Positions 1 through 5,987 are shown, counted from the first letter of the stretch. The stretch is 5,987 nt of DNA from Clostridia bacterium (GCA_003245395.1 QKDF01000193.1:1-5987), one strand, 5' to 3'. The notes: generated from the sequence alone by a model not told the origin. Made by a program: numbers and translations.

Positions 1-1367
1 ACGGCAGCGGCGTGGCGCCCAGCGCTTTATCGGCACAGGCGGTACGCCGGGCGGGCTTTGACACTGTCCCGATGGACGGCTGGCTGCCGGTGATGGTTCC
101 CGGCGCGCCCAGCGCATGGGCTGAATTGCGCCGACGGTTCGGTACGCGCTCCATGGCCGAGTTGATGGCACCCGCTATCCGCTATGCCCGGGAAGGCTTC
201 TGCGTTCCGGTGAATGTGGCCCGACAGTGGAAATCTGAAGCGGCCCGCTTTTCTTCCGCCGCCCGGCGTGAACCTGAGGTCTTTACCCCCTGGCTGAACT
301 ACTTTGCTCACGGCGGAAAGCCCTATGAATCCGGTGAGGTCTTTCGCAGTCCCGACTACGCCGTTACGCTGGAATCCCTGGCAGACAGCGATTGCCAAAG
401 CTATTACACCGGGGAACTTATGAAAAAAATCGTGGCCTTCTCCCGTAAAACGGGCGGCTATTTCTCGGAAGAGGACTTTGCGGATTACCGCGCCCGGTGG
501 GTCGAACCCATCCACGTCAACTACCGGGGCTATGACGTATTTGAAATGCCGCCCAATGGCCACGGCATTACTGCCCTGATGGCGCTGAACCTGCTGAAAA
601 AATTTAATATGACAGAAAACCGGGAAAATCCCGAGGTCTATCATCATATGATTGAAGCAGTGAAGCTGGCCTTTGCGGACGCAAAGAAGTACGTCTCCGA
701 TCCCCGCACCATGCGCACCCGGGTGGAGGATCTGCTGTCAGACCGCTATGCCGATGCGCGGCGCGCCCTGATCACAAACCATGCCCTGATGCCCACGGCG
801 GGAGACCCACGCTGTGGCGGCACAGTCTATTTTTGTACGGCGGACAACCAGGGCAACATGGTTTCCTTTATTCAGAGCAATTACAGCCGCTTTGGCTCCG
901 GTGTGGCCATCCCAGGTACAGGCATCACGCTTCAGGACCGGGGAGCCAACTTCTCCCTGGACCCGCAGAGTGACAACTATCTCGAAGGCGGCAAAAAATC
1001 CTATCACACCATCATCCCCGGCTTTCTGGCCAAGGAGGGTGAAGCCATCGGCCCCTTTGGGGTCATGGGCGGCTTCATGCAGCCCCAGGGCCACGTGCAG
1101 GTCATTGTCAACACGGTGGATTTCCACATGAACCCTCAAGAATGCCTGGACGCTCCGCGATTCCAGTGGATAGGCGGAAAAAGGGTACAGCTGGAGCGGG
1201 ATGTCCCGGCTCATATCGCCCAAAAGCTGGCCGAAATGGGGCATCAGGTTGAAATCGTCAACAACACACTGGAAATGGGCCGGGGACAGATCATCTGGCG
1301 CAGCTCAGACGGAACTTTGGTCGGAGGCACGGAGCCCAGAGCCGACGGCACCGTTGCCGCGTGGTGA
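1..1367 (+). CDS. Gamma-glutamyltransferase-family Ntn-hydrolase (YwrD/acylase-like), 5' truncated
   Basis: This is an N-terminal-nucleophile hydrolase of the gamma-glutamyltranspeptidase family. Such precursors cleave themselves into two subunits just before a catalytic threonine. The reading frame is open to the left edge (codons from position 3 read GSGVAPSAL, the family's 'GSG-AP' segment), so the GTG at 12 is internal and roughly 80 N-terminal codons are missing. The large-subunit part includes VPGAPSAW and MAELMAPAIRYAREGF. The predicted nucleophile is the Thr encoded at 822-824, in GGTVYFCTADNQGNMVSF, followed by FGSGVAIPGTGITLQDRGANFS. The oxyanion-type Gly-Gly is at 1068-1073 (GVMGGFMQPQGHVQV). 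The C-terminus is GRGQIIWRSSDGTLVGGTEPRADG. The classical paired serines (E. coli S462/S463) read His-Thr here (1005-1010), and the D433 position reads Asn (948-950). That suggests the YwrD/acylase-like branch more than a true glutathione hydrolase. No terminator hairpin was seen downstream. Family assignment is secure; the substrate is unknown. Confidence 0.93.
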   Translation, partial: GSGVAPSALSAQAVRRAGFDTVPMDGWLPVMVPGAPSAWAELRRRFGTRSMAELMAPAIRYAREGFCVPVNVARQWKSEAARFSSAARREPEVFTPWLNYFAHGGKPYESGEVFRSPDYAVTLESLADSDCQSYYTGELMKKIVAFSRKTGGYFSEEDFADYRARWVEPIHVNYRGYDVFEMPPNGHGITALMALNLLKKFNMTENRENPEVYHHMIEAVKLAFADAKKYVSDPRTMRTRVEDLLSDRYADARRALITNHALMPTAGDPRCGGTVYFCTADNQGNMVSFIQSNYSRFGSGVAIPGTGITLQDRGANFSLDPQSDNYLEGGKKSYHTIIPGFLAKEGEAIGPFGVMGGFMQPQGHVQVIVNTVDFHMNPQECLDAPRFQWIGGKRVQLERDVPAHIAQKLAEMGHQVEIVNNTLEMGRGQIIWRSSDGTLVGGTEPRADGTVAAW

Positions 1368-1409
1368 AAAATCCGACAAGTTTTGATGACTTTTGATAAA
1401 TTTCACACA

Positions 1410-1443
1410 TTTTCTTTCTTTTTTGCGGAAACTATAGTAAAAT
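1410..1443 (+). promoter_or_regulatory. Putative promoter of rpoN (weak -35)
   Basis: The AT-rich gap between the GGT-family gene and rpoN contains TATAGTAAAAT (1433-1443), offering overlapping -10 hexamers TATAGT (1433-1438) and TAAAAT (1438-1443). With a 17-bp spacer the -35 would be TTTTCT (1410-1415), a poor match set in a pyrimidine-rich run. Two copies of TTTTGAT (1381-1387 and 1391-1397), exactly 10 bp apart, lie just upstream. The placement is reasonable (leader of about 40 nt), but the -35 is unconvincing. Confidence 0.4.
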
Positions 1444-1481
1444 AGCTGTGTTGGAATTTTTATAAGAGAGGGGGCCTTATC

Positions 1482-2858
1482 ATGCTTTTGGAGCAACGCC
1501 TGACACAAACGCAAAAACTGATTCTGACTCAGGCCATGCAGCAATCCCTGCACTGTCTGCAAATGACTGCGCTGGAACTGCGGTCGTATCTACAGGAGCT
1601 CTCCCTTTCTAACCCCCTTCTTGATGTGGATGAACAGCCGCTTGGCGACCTCCGGCCAGAGGTGATTGAACCCGAGACTCGGGAGCAGGACAACGTCCCT
1701 ATTGAACGCCGGGAACAGATGATCTGGGAAAGCAGCCGCTCGTTCAATGATGAATCCTCCGATTTTACCGCCTGCCTCACTCGGCCGCAGTCCTTTACCG
1801 ACTATCTCAACGATCAGCTGGGGCAGTTGGCTCTGCTGGATCCCGCGACGCTGACCCTGTGCCGGTATCTGGTGGGCTGTCTCAATTCCGCGGGCTATCT
1901 GGATGTTCCGCTGTGGGATCTCGCCGAGGATCTGAGCGTGCCCCTGTTCGACATGGAACAGGCCCTGTTCGTGGTACAGGCGCTGGACCCGCCCGGCGTG
2001 GGTGCCCGGAGTCTTTCAGAATGCCTGCTTCTGCAGTTGGCTCAGGACAAAGAATTTACCGCGGTGAATATTGCGCTGATCCAACGGGGACTCCCCTTAC
2101 TGGCGGAAAACGATTTTGCGGGTTTATCCAAGCTACTGGATATCCGCCCGGCAGAGGTACGACGGGCAGCGGAGATCATCCGCTCCCTCAACCCGATTCC
2201 CTCCCGCGGATTCGCCTCCGAGCGAAGCGTCTCCTTCATTTTGCCGGAGGCCACCATTCTCCGCAGCGGCGGGCGGTTGATCATCGAGATGAACGACAGT
2301 GCCATGCCCCGGGTATCTTTGAGCAAGGACTACTGCGCCATGCTTGGCCAGCCGGAGTATCAGGAGGCCCAGCCATACCTGAAGGAAAAATTGTCGGAAG
2401 CCCGGTCTCTGATGAACAATCTTTCGAATCGGCACGATACCATGTTCCGCCTGCTCTCGGCGGTGGTGGACATTCAGCGTGGATATTTCCTGTCTGATCA
2501 GGGGCTGCTGCCCATGACCATGCGGCAGCTTTCGGACGAACTGGGGCTAAATGTCTCCACGATCAGCCGGGCCGTCAAGGACAAATACATTCAATTTAAC
2601 GGACGAGTATTTCCCCTGCGGTCTCTGTTCACCGCGTCGCTGCAATCCACCGACGGACAGGCAGTCTCCGCCGAAGCCGCGCGTCAGCAGATCCGCCGCT
2701 TTATCCAGGCGGAAAATCCGGCCCGTCCCCTGTCCGATGAGGCGCTGGGCGAGGCACTGTCCGGCGTTGGCATTGTCCTCTCCCGCAGAACGGTGGCCAA
2801 ATACCGTTCCGAGATGGGTATTCCCACGGCGAGCGCCCGAAAACGTGCAGGAAAATAG
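1482..2858 (+). CDS. rpoN: RNA polymerase sigma-54 factor RpoN
   Basis: This is the alternative sigma factor that directs RNA polymerase to -24/-12 promoters and needs an AAA+ enhancer-binding activator to open DNA. The 458-residue length is normal for the family. Region I (about 1-50) is recognisable: a Gln/Leu-rich stretch, LTQTQKLILTQAMQQSLHCL, then LSNPLLDVDE. An acidic linker (about 51-95) follows. The core-binding domain includes LDPPGVGARSLSECLLLQL (about 168-186) and LNPIPSRGF (236-244). The helix-turn-helix is MTMRQLSDELGLNVSTISRA (345-364). The C-terminal RpoN box reads SRRTVAKYR (434-442, nt 2781-2807), where most homologues have ARRTVAKYR. The ATG is preceded by GAGAGGGGG (1466-1474) at suitable spacing, and the protein begins exactly where family members do. 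No activator gene lies in the window, so the regulon cannot be read from context. It is followed by a strong terminator hairpin. Confidence 0.97.
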   Translation: MLLEQRLTQTQKLILTQAMQQSLHCLQMTALELRSYLQELSLSNPLLDVDEQPLGDLRPEVIEPETREQDNVPIERREQMIWESSRSFNDESSDFTACLTRPQSFTDYLNDQLGQLALLDPATLTLCRYLVGCLNSAGYLDVPLWDLAEDLSVPLFDMEQALFVVQALDPPGVGARSLSECLLLQLAQDKEFTAVNIALIQRGLPLLAENDFAGLSKLLDIRPAEVRRAAEIIRSLNPIPSRGFASERSVSFILPEATILRSGGRLIIEMNDSAMPRVSLSKDYCAMLGQPEYQEAQPYLKEKLSEARSLMNNLSNRHDTMFRLLSAVVDIQRGYFLSDQGLLPMTMRQLSDELGLNVSTISRAVKDKYIQFNGRVFPLRSLFTASLQSTDGQAVSAEAARQQIRRFIQAENPARPLSDEALGEALSGVGIVLSRRTVAKYRSEMGIPTASARKRAGK

Positions 2859-2867
2859 CTTTTACAG

Positions 2868-2914
2868 AAGAACGCCGGCTGAATCAGATTCAGCCGGCGT
2901 TCTTTTCGTTTTTT
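2868..2914 (+). terminator. Rho-independent terminator of rpoN, possibly shared with mgtC
   Basis: A perfect 17-bp inverted repeat (arms 2868-2884 and 2888-2904) closes a CAG loop and is followed by a T-rich tract with one CG interruption (2903-2914). It starts 9 nt after the rpoN stop. It lies 12 nt past the mgtC stop on the opposite strand. Read in that direction the stem ends in TTCTT but is followed by CTGTAAAAG, not a clean T-run, so termination of mgtC here is plausible but weaker. Confidence 0.9.
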
Positions 2915-2915
2915 A

Positions 2916-3629
2916 TCAGATATCTTCTACGAACAGAATCCCTTCCACAGTACGCAGGGCCTCCATCATCCCGCTACCGTCGGTAATGCGCCCCGTCTGT
3001 TCCAGATCCAGAATCGACCCCACGCCCCCGCGGCCCTCCTGCCCCAGAAACTCCGTGTGGGTGACGTGCCATCCTTGGGCGCGCAGCGTCTGTAAAATGG
3101 CGGAAAAAGGCAGGTCCGGCGTATGCTCCACATAGATCTGCATCACAGTCGAGGATTTGAGATACCGCTCGTCCAGCCGGTTCAAAAACACAATAACGCA
3201 CAGTAGGAAGATACACATCAGCGCGGCCCCCTCATAAAAGCCGATGCCGATGGCCAGTCCCATGCAGGCCGAAGCCCATAATCCGGCCGCTGTCGTCAGA
3301 CCTTTGACCTGCTGCGCCCGCTGGTGTCCGGTGATGATAATCGTCCCGGCGCCCAGAAAACCGATGCCGCTGATGACCTGCGCCCCCAACCGGGCAGGGT
3401 CCGCGGTGGAATTGAAATACAGGCATAGGTACTGATTGACCAGCATGACAGACGCGGCGCCGATGCACACCACGACATGGGTTCGCAGCCCAGCGGCGTG
3501 GCGCTTCTTGCCCCGCTCAAAGCCGATGGCCGCGGCAAAAATCGTGGCCAGAAGCAGGCGGAGTACGATGGATGCCAGCGTCAGTTGACGCAGCGGGTCC
3601 AACTGGGAAATCAGATTCAGTGTTTGCAT
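2916..3629 (-). CDS. MgtC/SapB-family inner-membrane protein with C-terminal ACT-like domain
   Basis: This is a 237-residue membrane protein of the MgtC/SapB family. The N-terminal half (about 15-150) holds about five hydrophobic segments and the family signatures GFERGKKRHAAGLRTH (36-51), GIGFLGAGTI (88-97) and VKGLTTAAGLW (108-118). The C-terminal part (about 160-237) is soluble and matches the ACT-like regulatory tail of the longer MgtC proteins. Characterised MgtC proteins affect survival at low magnesium or inside macrophages, partly by modulating F-ATPase or other partners. In commensal Firmicutes the role is largely unproven, so transport should not be assumed. The ATG is preceded by a very strong GGGAGGTGAT (3635-3644, minus strand) at good spacing. 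The gene is monocistronic: convergent with rpoN and divergent from the MATE gene, with its own promoter and a leader of roughly 60 nt. That leader is too short for an M-box Mg riboswitch. No mgtA/mgtB transporter is next to it. Confidence 0.94.
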   Translation of the reverse strand: MQTLNLISQLDPLRQLTLASIVLRLLLATIFAAAIGFERGKKRHAAGLRTHVVVCIGAASVMLVNQYLCLYFNSTADPARLGAQVISGIGFLGAGTIIITGHQRAQQVKGLTTAAGLWASACMGLAIGIGFYEGAALMCIFLLCVIVFLNRLDERYLKSSTVMQIYVEHTPDLPFSAILQTLRAQGWHVTHTEFLGQEGRGGVGSILDLEQTGRITDGSGMMEALRTVEGILFVEDI

Positions 3630-3694
3630 GCTCTATCACCTCCCGAATCGTCCCGGCTCGCCGCGCGCCAGATCGCCCGACGGCCAGTATTCAA

Positions 3695-3724
3695 AGTATA
3701 CCCTTCTCTCCCTTGTCCTTGCAA
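3695..3724 (-). promoter_or_regulatory. Probable sigma-A promoter of the mgtC-family gene
   Basis: On the minus strand, -35 TTGCAA (3719-3724) and -10 TATACT (3695-3700) are separated by 18 bp. Both hexamers are close to consensus. Transcription would start near 3688 and give a leader of about 60 nt ending in a strong ribosome binding site. The position and orientation fit the gene at 2916-3629. Confidence 0.75.
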
Positions 3725-3743
3725 GCCCAATTTACAGCGCCCA

Positions 3744-3793
3744 TTCTGGCCGGCGCGCAGCTGCCGTCTTTTTCCTCCCAGAATATTCCAGAA
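3744..3793. repeat. Three CCAGAA half-sites between divergent promoters (possible operator)
   Basis: CCAGAA occurs at 3778-3783 and again at 3788-3793, exactly one helical turn (10 bp) apart. Its inverse, TTCTGG, occurs at 3744-3749. The two direct copies overlap an 8-bp palindrome, GAATATTC (3781-3788). They lie between the mgtC promoter and the MATE promoter, where a regulator of either gene could bind. That function is inference; six-base repeats of this number can arise by chance. Confidence 0.35.
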
Positions 3794-3829
3794 CAGTGCG
3801 ACACCACACAAAAAATACCAAGAAGGCCA

Positions 3830-3858
3830 TTGCCATTGCCGGAGCGGTTCGCTATAAT
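3830..3858 (+). promoter_or_regulatory. Probable sigma-A promoter of the MATE gene
   Basis: -35 TTGCCA (3830-3835) and a perfect -10 TATAAT (3853-3858) are 17 bp apart. Transcription would begin near 3865, giving a leader of about 60 nt before the ATG at 3925. The -35 sits inside a tandem CATTGC repeat (3828-3833 and 3834-3839), which places a second TTGCC just downstream at a spacing too short to act as a -35. Confidence 0.85.
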
Positions 3859-3882
3859 GGATTGTCTTAACCCAATTTTAAT

Positions 3883-3898
3883 ATTACCGGATTACCGG
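3883..3898 (+). repeat. Tandem ATTACCGG repeat in the MATE leader
   Basis: ATTACCGG is repeated twice without a gap (3883-3890 and 3891-3898). It falls in the predicted 5' leader, about 20 nt after the expected transcription start and 13 nt before the AGGAGG. The CCGG-ATTA-CCGG core could fold only into a 4-bp hairpin. It might instead be a downstream operator or a simple slippage duplication. Confidence 0.5.
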
Positions 3899-3924
3899 AG
3901 CAGACAGCAGCAGGAGGACGGAGC

Positions 3925-5310
3925 ATGGAACCGAAGCAAAGTAAATACGCCATCGACATGAGCAGTGGCCCCATCTTGAACAAGATGCTGCTGTTTGCGG
4001 TACCGCTGATGCTCTCCAGCGTTCTGCAACTGCTGTTCAATGCCGCGGACGTGATCGTGGTGGGTCGGTTTGCTGGTGACAATTCTCTGGCTGCGGTGGG
4101 GTCAAACGCGGCCCTGATCAGTTTAATGACAAACTTGTTCGTGGGATTATCTGTGGGCGCCAACGTACTCGCCGCGCGATATTACGGTGCAAAGCAGGAA
4201 CAGGATCTGAGCGACACCGTCCATACCTCTATTTTGCTGGCCATTTTCAGCGGCCTGGGTCTGACACTGATCGGTGTGGGCGGTGCCCGGCAGATCCTGA
4301 TCTGGATGCAGACTCCCACCCAGGTGTTGACTCTGGCCACGCTGTATCTGCGTATCTTCTTCTTGGGCACCACTGCTACCATGCTCTATAACTTCGGCGC
4401 GGCGCTGCTGCGGGCTGCGGGCGATACCCGCCGTCCTCTGTATTTTCTGCTGGCGGCAGGCGTGGTGAACGTGATCCTCAATTTGGTGCTGGTGATTCGC
4501 TTTCATCTGGGCGTGGCAGGCGTGGCCATCGCCACGGTGATCTCCCAGTGCATTTCCGCCGCCCTGATCCTGCGGTGCCTGCACCGGGAAACCGGCGGCA
4601 TCCGGTTGGAACTGCGTAAGCTGCGCATCCATCGCGGCAAGCTCTCCGGGATTCTACGGGTAGGCCTGCCCGCGGGCGTACAGGGCATCATTTTCGCCCT
4701 GTCCAACGTGGTGATCCAGTCCTCCATCAACTCCCTGGGCCAAGTCATTATGGCTGGCAGCGCGGCCTCCTCCAATATCGAGGGCTTTATCTACATGTCC
4801 ATGAATGCATTTTATCAGGCAGTACTCTCCTTCGTCAGCCAAAACGCCGGCGCGGGCCGCTACGAACGAATCAACCGCATTCTGTTCACTGGTCTGGGCT
4901 GCGTGGCAGCGGTAGGCCTGATAGCGGGCAGTCTGGCAGTGGTGTTTGGCCGACAGCTGGTGGGCATCTATTCCGACTCCAATCCCGTAATAGATGCCGG
5001 CATGGTGCGGCTGGGCGTTATCGCCGGGATGTATGCCATCTGCGGCATGATGGATGTAATGGTGGGCGCCCTGCGGGGGATCGGTTACTCGGTGATGCCC
5101 ATGCTGGTATCTCTGGCCGGGGCCTGCGTACTGCGGATGATCTGGATCGCCACGATCTTTCAGATTTACCACACGGCGGTGTCTGTCTATTGGTCTTATC
5201 CATCTTCCTGGCTGATCACTCTGCTGGCCCATATCGTATGCTACGTTTGGGCCAAGCGGCGTCTGGACCGCAGAGTATTGGCAGGAGAGTCTCCGCTGGC
5301 CGCCGTATAA
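3925..5310 (+). CDS. MATE-family multidrug/toxin efflux transporter (NorM/DinF-like)
   Basis: This is a 461-residue polytopic membrane protein of the MATE family, secondary antiporters that export organic cations, drugs or metabolites using a Na+ or H+ gradient. The length and about 12 hydrophobic segments fit. The first-half signature is LFNAADVIVVGRFAGDNSLAAVG (about 37-59), followed by GLSVGANVLAARYYGAKQ. The internal two-fold repeat is visible: first-half LRAAGDTRRP (162-171) and LGVAGVAIATVIS, second-half GLPAGVQGIIFALSNVVIQSSINSLG (247-272), FVSQNAGAGRYERINR and LRGIGYSVMPM (383-393). The start ATG has AGGAGG (3912-3917) seven bases upstream and a near-consensus promoter. The C-terminus after the last membrane segment is short and basic (KRRLDRR). 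No dedicated regulator gene is adjacent; the gene is divergent from mgtC and convergent with the BMP gene. The substrate and coupling ion cannot be read from sequence. Confidence 0.96.
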   Translation: MEPKQSKYAIDMSSGPILNKMLLFAVPLMLSSVLQLLFNAADVIVVGRFAGDNSLAAVGSNAALISLMTNLFVGLSVGANVLAARYYGAKQEQDLSDTVHTSILLAIFSGLGLTLIGVGGARQILIWMQTPTQVLTLATLYLRIFFLGTTATMLYNFGAALLRAAGDTRRPLYFLLAAGVVNVILNLVLVIRFHLGVAGVAIATVISQCISAALILRCLHRETGGIRLELRKLRIHRGKLSGILRVGLPAGVQGIIFALSNVVIQSSINSLGQVIMAGSAASSNIEGFIYMSMNAFYQAVLSFVSQNAGAGRYERINRILFTGLGCVAAVGLIAGSLAVVFGRQLVGIYSDSNPVIDAGMVRLGVIAGMYAICGMMDVMVGALRGIGYSVMPMLVSLAGACVLRMIWIATIFQIYHTAVSVYWSYPSSWLITLLAHIVCYVWAKRRLDRRVLAGESPLAAV

Positions 5311-5352
5311 GGCGCTTCGAATGACTTACCGTTTTTCTCTTTTTACGCCTGA

Positions 5353-5387
5353 AAAAGCGCCTCCCGGAATATCCGGGAGGCGCTTTT
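5353..5387. terminator. Bidirectional terminator between the MATE and BMP genes
   Basis: A perfect 16-bp inverted repeat (arms 5353-5368 and 5372-5387) closes an ATA loop. The plus-strand arm ends in TTTT, and the minus-strand arm ends in TTTT followed by one more T, so it can serve both converging genes. It lies 42 nt past the MATE stop and 19 nt past the BMP stop. AGGCGCTT at 5310-5317 can also pair with AAGCGCCT (5355-5362) of the left arm, an alternative and weaker fold. Confidence 0.88.
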
Positions 5388-5406
5388 GTGTGAGGTTTTG
5401 GAGAAA

Positions 5407-5987
5407 TTACTTCTTGATAAAGGTACCGGCCTTCATCTGATCCACGTAAGCCAGATACTGCTTCTGGATGTCGGCGGAAACCAGATCGTCATTGAACTTG
5501 CCGACGCTCAGGCAGCCGTTTTCCAGCGTACCGTAGATCACCTTGTTGCCGAAGGAGCCGCTCTCCACGTCCTGCATGGCCAGCTTGAGCATGCCGGCAT
5601 TATCGGTAACGACACTGGAGATCACACAGGGGTTCTGGCCCAGTAGATCGGCGGGTTGGCCGATGTCATAGATGGCGATGGAGCCGGAGGCGGTGTTGGC
5701 AGTATCGATGGCCTGACGGGCGCCGGAATCGACGGCGGAAGCATCGCCAAAGAATACGTCGGCCTTTTCATTGATCATGCCGTTGGCCAGCTCCATGCCT
5801 TTAGCAGTGTCGCTGAAGGAACCGGCATAGGCGGACTTGACGGTGATGGAGGGGTCAACAACCTGAGCGGCAGCCAGATAGCCGGCCAGCTTCTGCTTGG
5901 TAGTGTCGATCTCCATGCCGCCGATGAAACCCAAAACCTTGGTCTTGGTCATCAAACCAGCCAGAGCTCCGGCCATATAGCCGATCT
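5407..5987 (-). CDS. BMP/PnrA-family ABC transporter substrate-binding protein, 5' truncated
   Basis: This is the C-terminal part of a BMP (basic membrane protein)-family periplasmic-type binding protein. In Gram-positives these are lipoproteins that deliver ligands, typically nucleosides, to an ABC permease. The frame continues off the right edge (codons 5977-5985 read I-G-Y before the internal Met at 5976), so the signal peptide, lipobox and first lobe (perhaps 150 residues) are outside. About 192 codons are visible. Family features are GYMAGALAGLMTK, LGFIGGMEI followed by AGYLAAAQVVDP, the conserved YAGSFSDTAKG (50-60 from the Met), ADVFFGDASAVDSGARQAID, IYDIGQ, ISSVVTDNAGMLKLAMQDV and GSFGNKVIYGTLENG. 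The usual Gly-rich AAG-GTG-G segment reads ASAVDSG (5722-5742), and the usual VD-DQ reads YDIGQ, so ligand preference may differ from PnrA. No transporter gene lies downstream; a terminator follows directly. Any permease or ATPase partner must be upstream or elsewhere. Confidence 0.92.
   Translation of the reverse strand, partial: IGYMAGALAGLMTKTKVLGFIGGMEIDTTKQKLAGYLAAAQVVDPSITVKSAYAGSFSDTAKGMELANGMINEKADVFFGDASAVDSGARQAIDTANTASGSIAIYDIGQPADLLGQNPCVISSVVTDNAGMLKLAMQDVESGSFGNKVIYGTLENGCLSVGKFNDDLVSADIQKQYLAYVDQMKAGTFIKK

Noticed and set aside
12..14. GTG as the start codon of the GGT-family gene
   Set aside because: Upstream in-frame codons continue the family motif (GSG before VAP), there is no room for a ribosome binding site, and the N-terminal GGT region is missing; the gene is cut by the window edge.
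27..647. Long minus-strand reading frame opposite the GGT-family gene
   Set aside because: It lies wholly antisense to a conserved coding region and has no recognisable domain; it is explained by GC-rich third positions.
1305..1562. Minus-strand reading frame across the rpoN promoter and 5' end
   Set aside because: It has no family resemblance and overlaps conserved GGT and rpoN codons and the promoter gap; a chance open frame.
1859..2497. 212-codon alternative plus-strand frame inside rpoN
   Set aside because: It is a frame shadow of the sigma-54 core-binding domain, with composition typical of out-of-frame GC-rich sequence.
3630..3694. Mg-sensing riboswitch (M-box) in the mgtC leader
   Set aside because: The predicted leader is only about 60 nt, far shorter than an M-box, and no matching helices were seen.
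3825..3839. Sigma-54-like -24/-12 element (GG...TTGC) upstream of the MATE gene
   Set aside because: The GG and GC dinucleotides are separated by 11 bases instead of the strict 10, and a better sigma-A promoter overlaps it.
3477..3961. Several overlapping plus-strand frames across the mgtC start and the divergent gap
   Set aside because: They run through two promoters and the MATE ribosome binding site, show no conserved motif, and have frame-shadow composition.
4654..5232. 192-codon minus-strand frame opposite the MATE gene
   Set aside because: It is antisense to conserved MATE sequence, His/Gln-rich as is usual for shadows of hydrophobic codons, with no domain or start signals.
5386..5646. 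Small plus-strand frame opposite the BMP gene
   Set aside because: It starts at the terminator, has no ribosome binding site, and is antisense to a well-conserved binding-protein domain.

Overview
The window looks like chromosomal DNA of a Gram-positive, moderately GC-rich anaerobe of the Clostridia type, plausibly Oscillospiraceae-like. That placement is inferred from strong AGGAGG-type ribosome binding sites, near-consensus TTGNNN/TATAAT promoters, short perfect-stem terminators and the protein types present. No marker in the window fixes the taxon.

Layout, left to right. Positions 1-1367 (+) hold the 3' part of a gamma-glutamyltranspeptidase-family (Ntn-hydrolase) gene whose start lies before the window. 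A short AT-rich gap (1368-1481) probably carries the promoter of rpoN, encoding sigma-54 (1482-2858, +). rpoN converges on an MgtC/SapB-family membrane protein gene (2916-3629, -), and a perfect 17-bp hairpin lies between them. A 295-bp divergent intergenic region (3630-3924) carries a recognisable promoter for mgtC (-) and another for a MATE-family efflux gene (3925-5310, +), with small repeats between and downstream of them. The MATE gene converges on the 3' part of a BMP/PnrA-family ABC-transporter substrate-binding lipoprotein gene (5407-5987, -), and a 16-bp hairpin separates the two.

The genes appear to be separate transcription units, not one pathway. Each full gene has its own promoter region or faces its neighbour head-on or tail-to-tail. 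I see no mobile element, CRISPR array, tRNA or rRNA gene, phage gene or toxin/defence cassette. I found no credible new multi-gene system. The points worth a second look are protein-level departures from family consensus (the GGT-like acylase, the RpoN box and the BMP ligand-pocket region) and small repeated motifs in the regulatory gaps.
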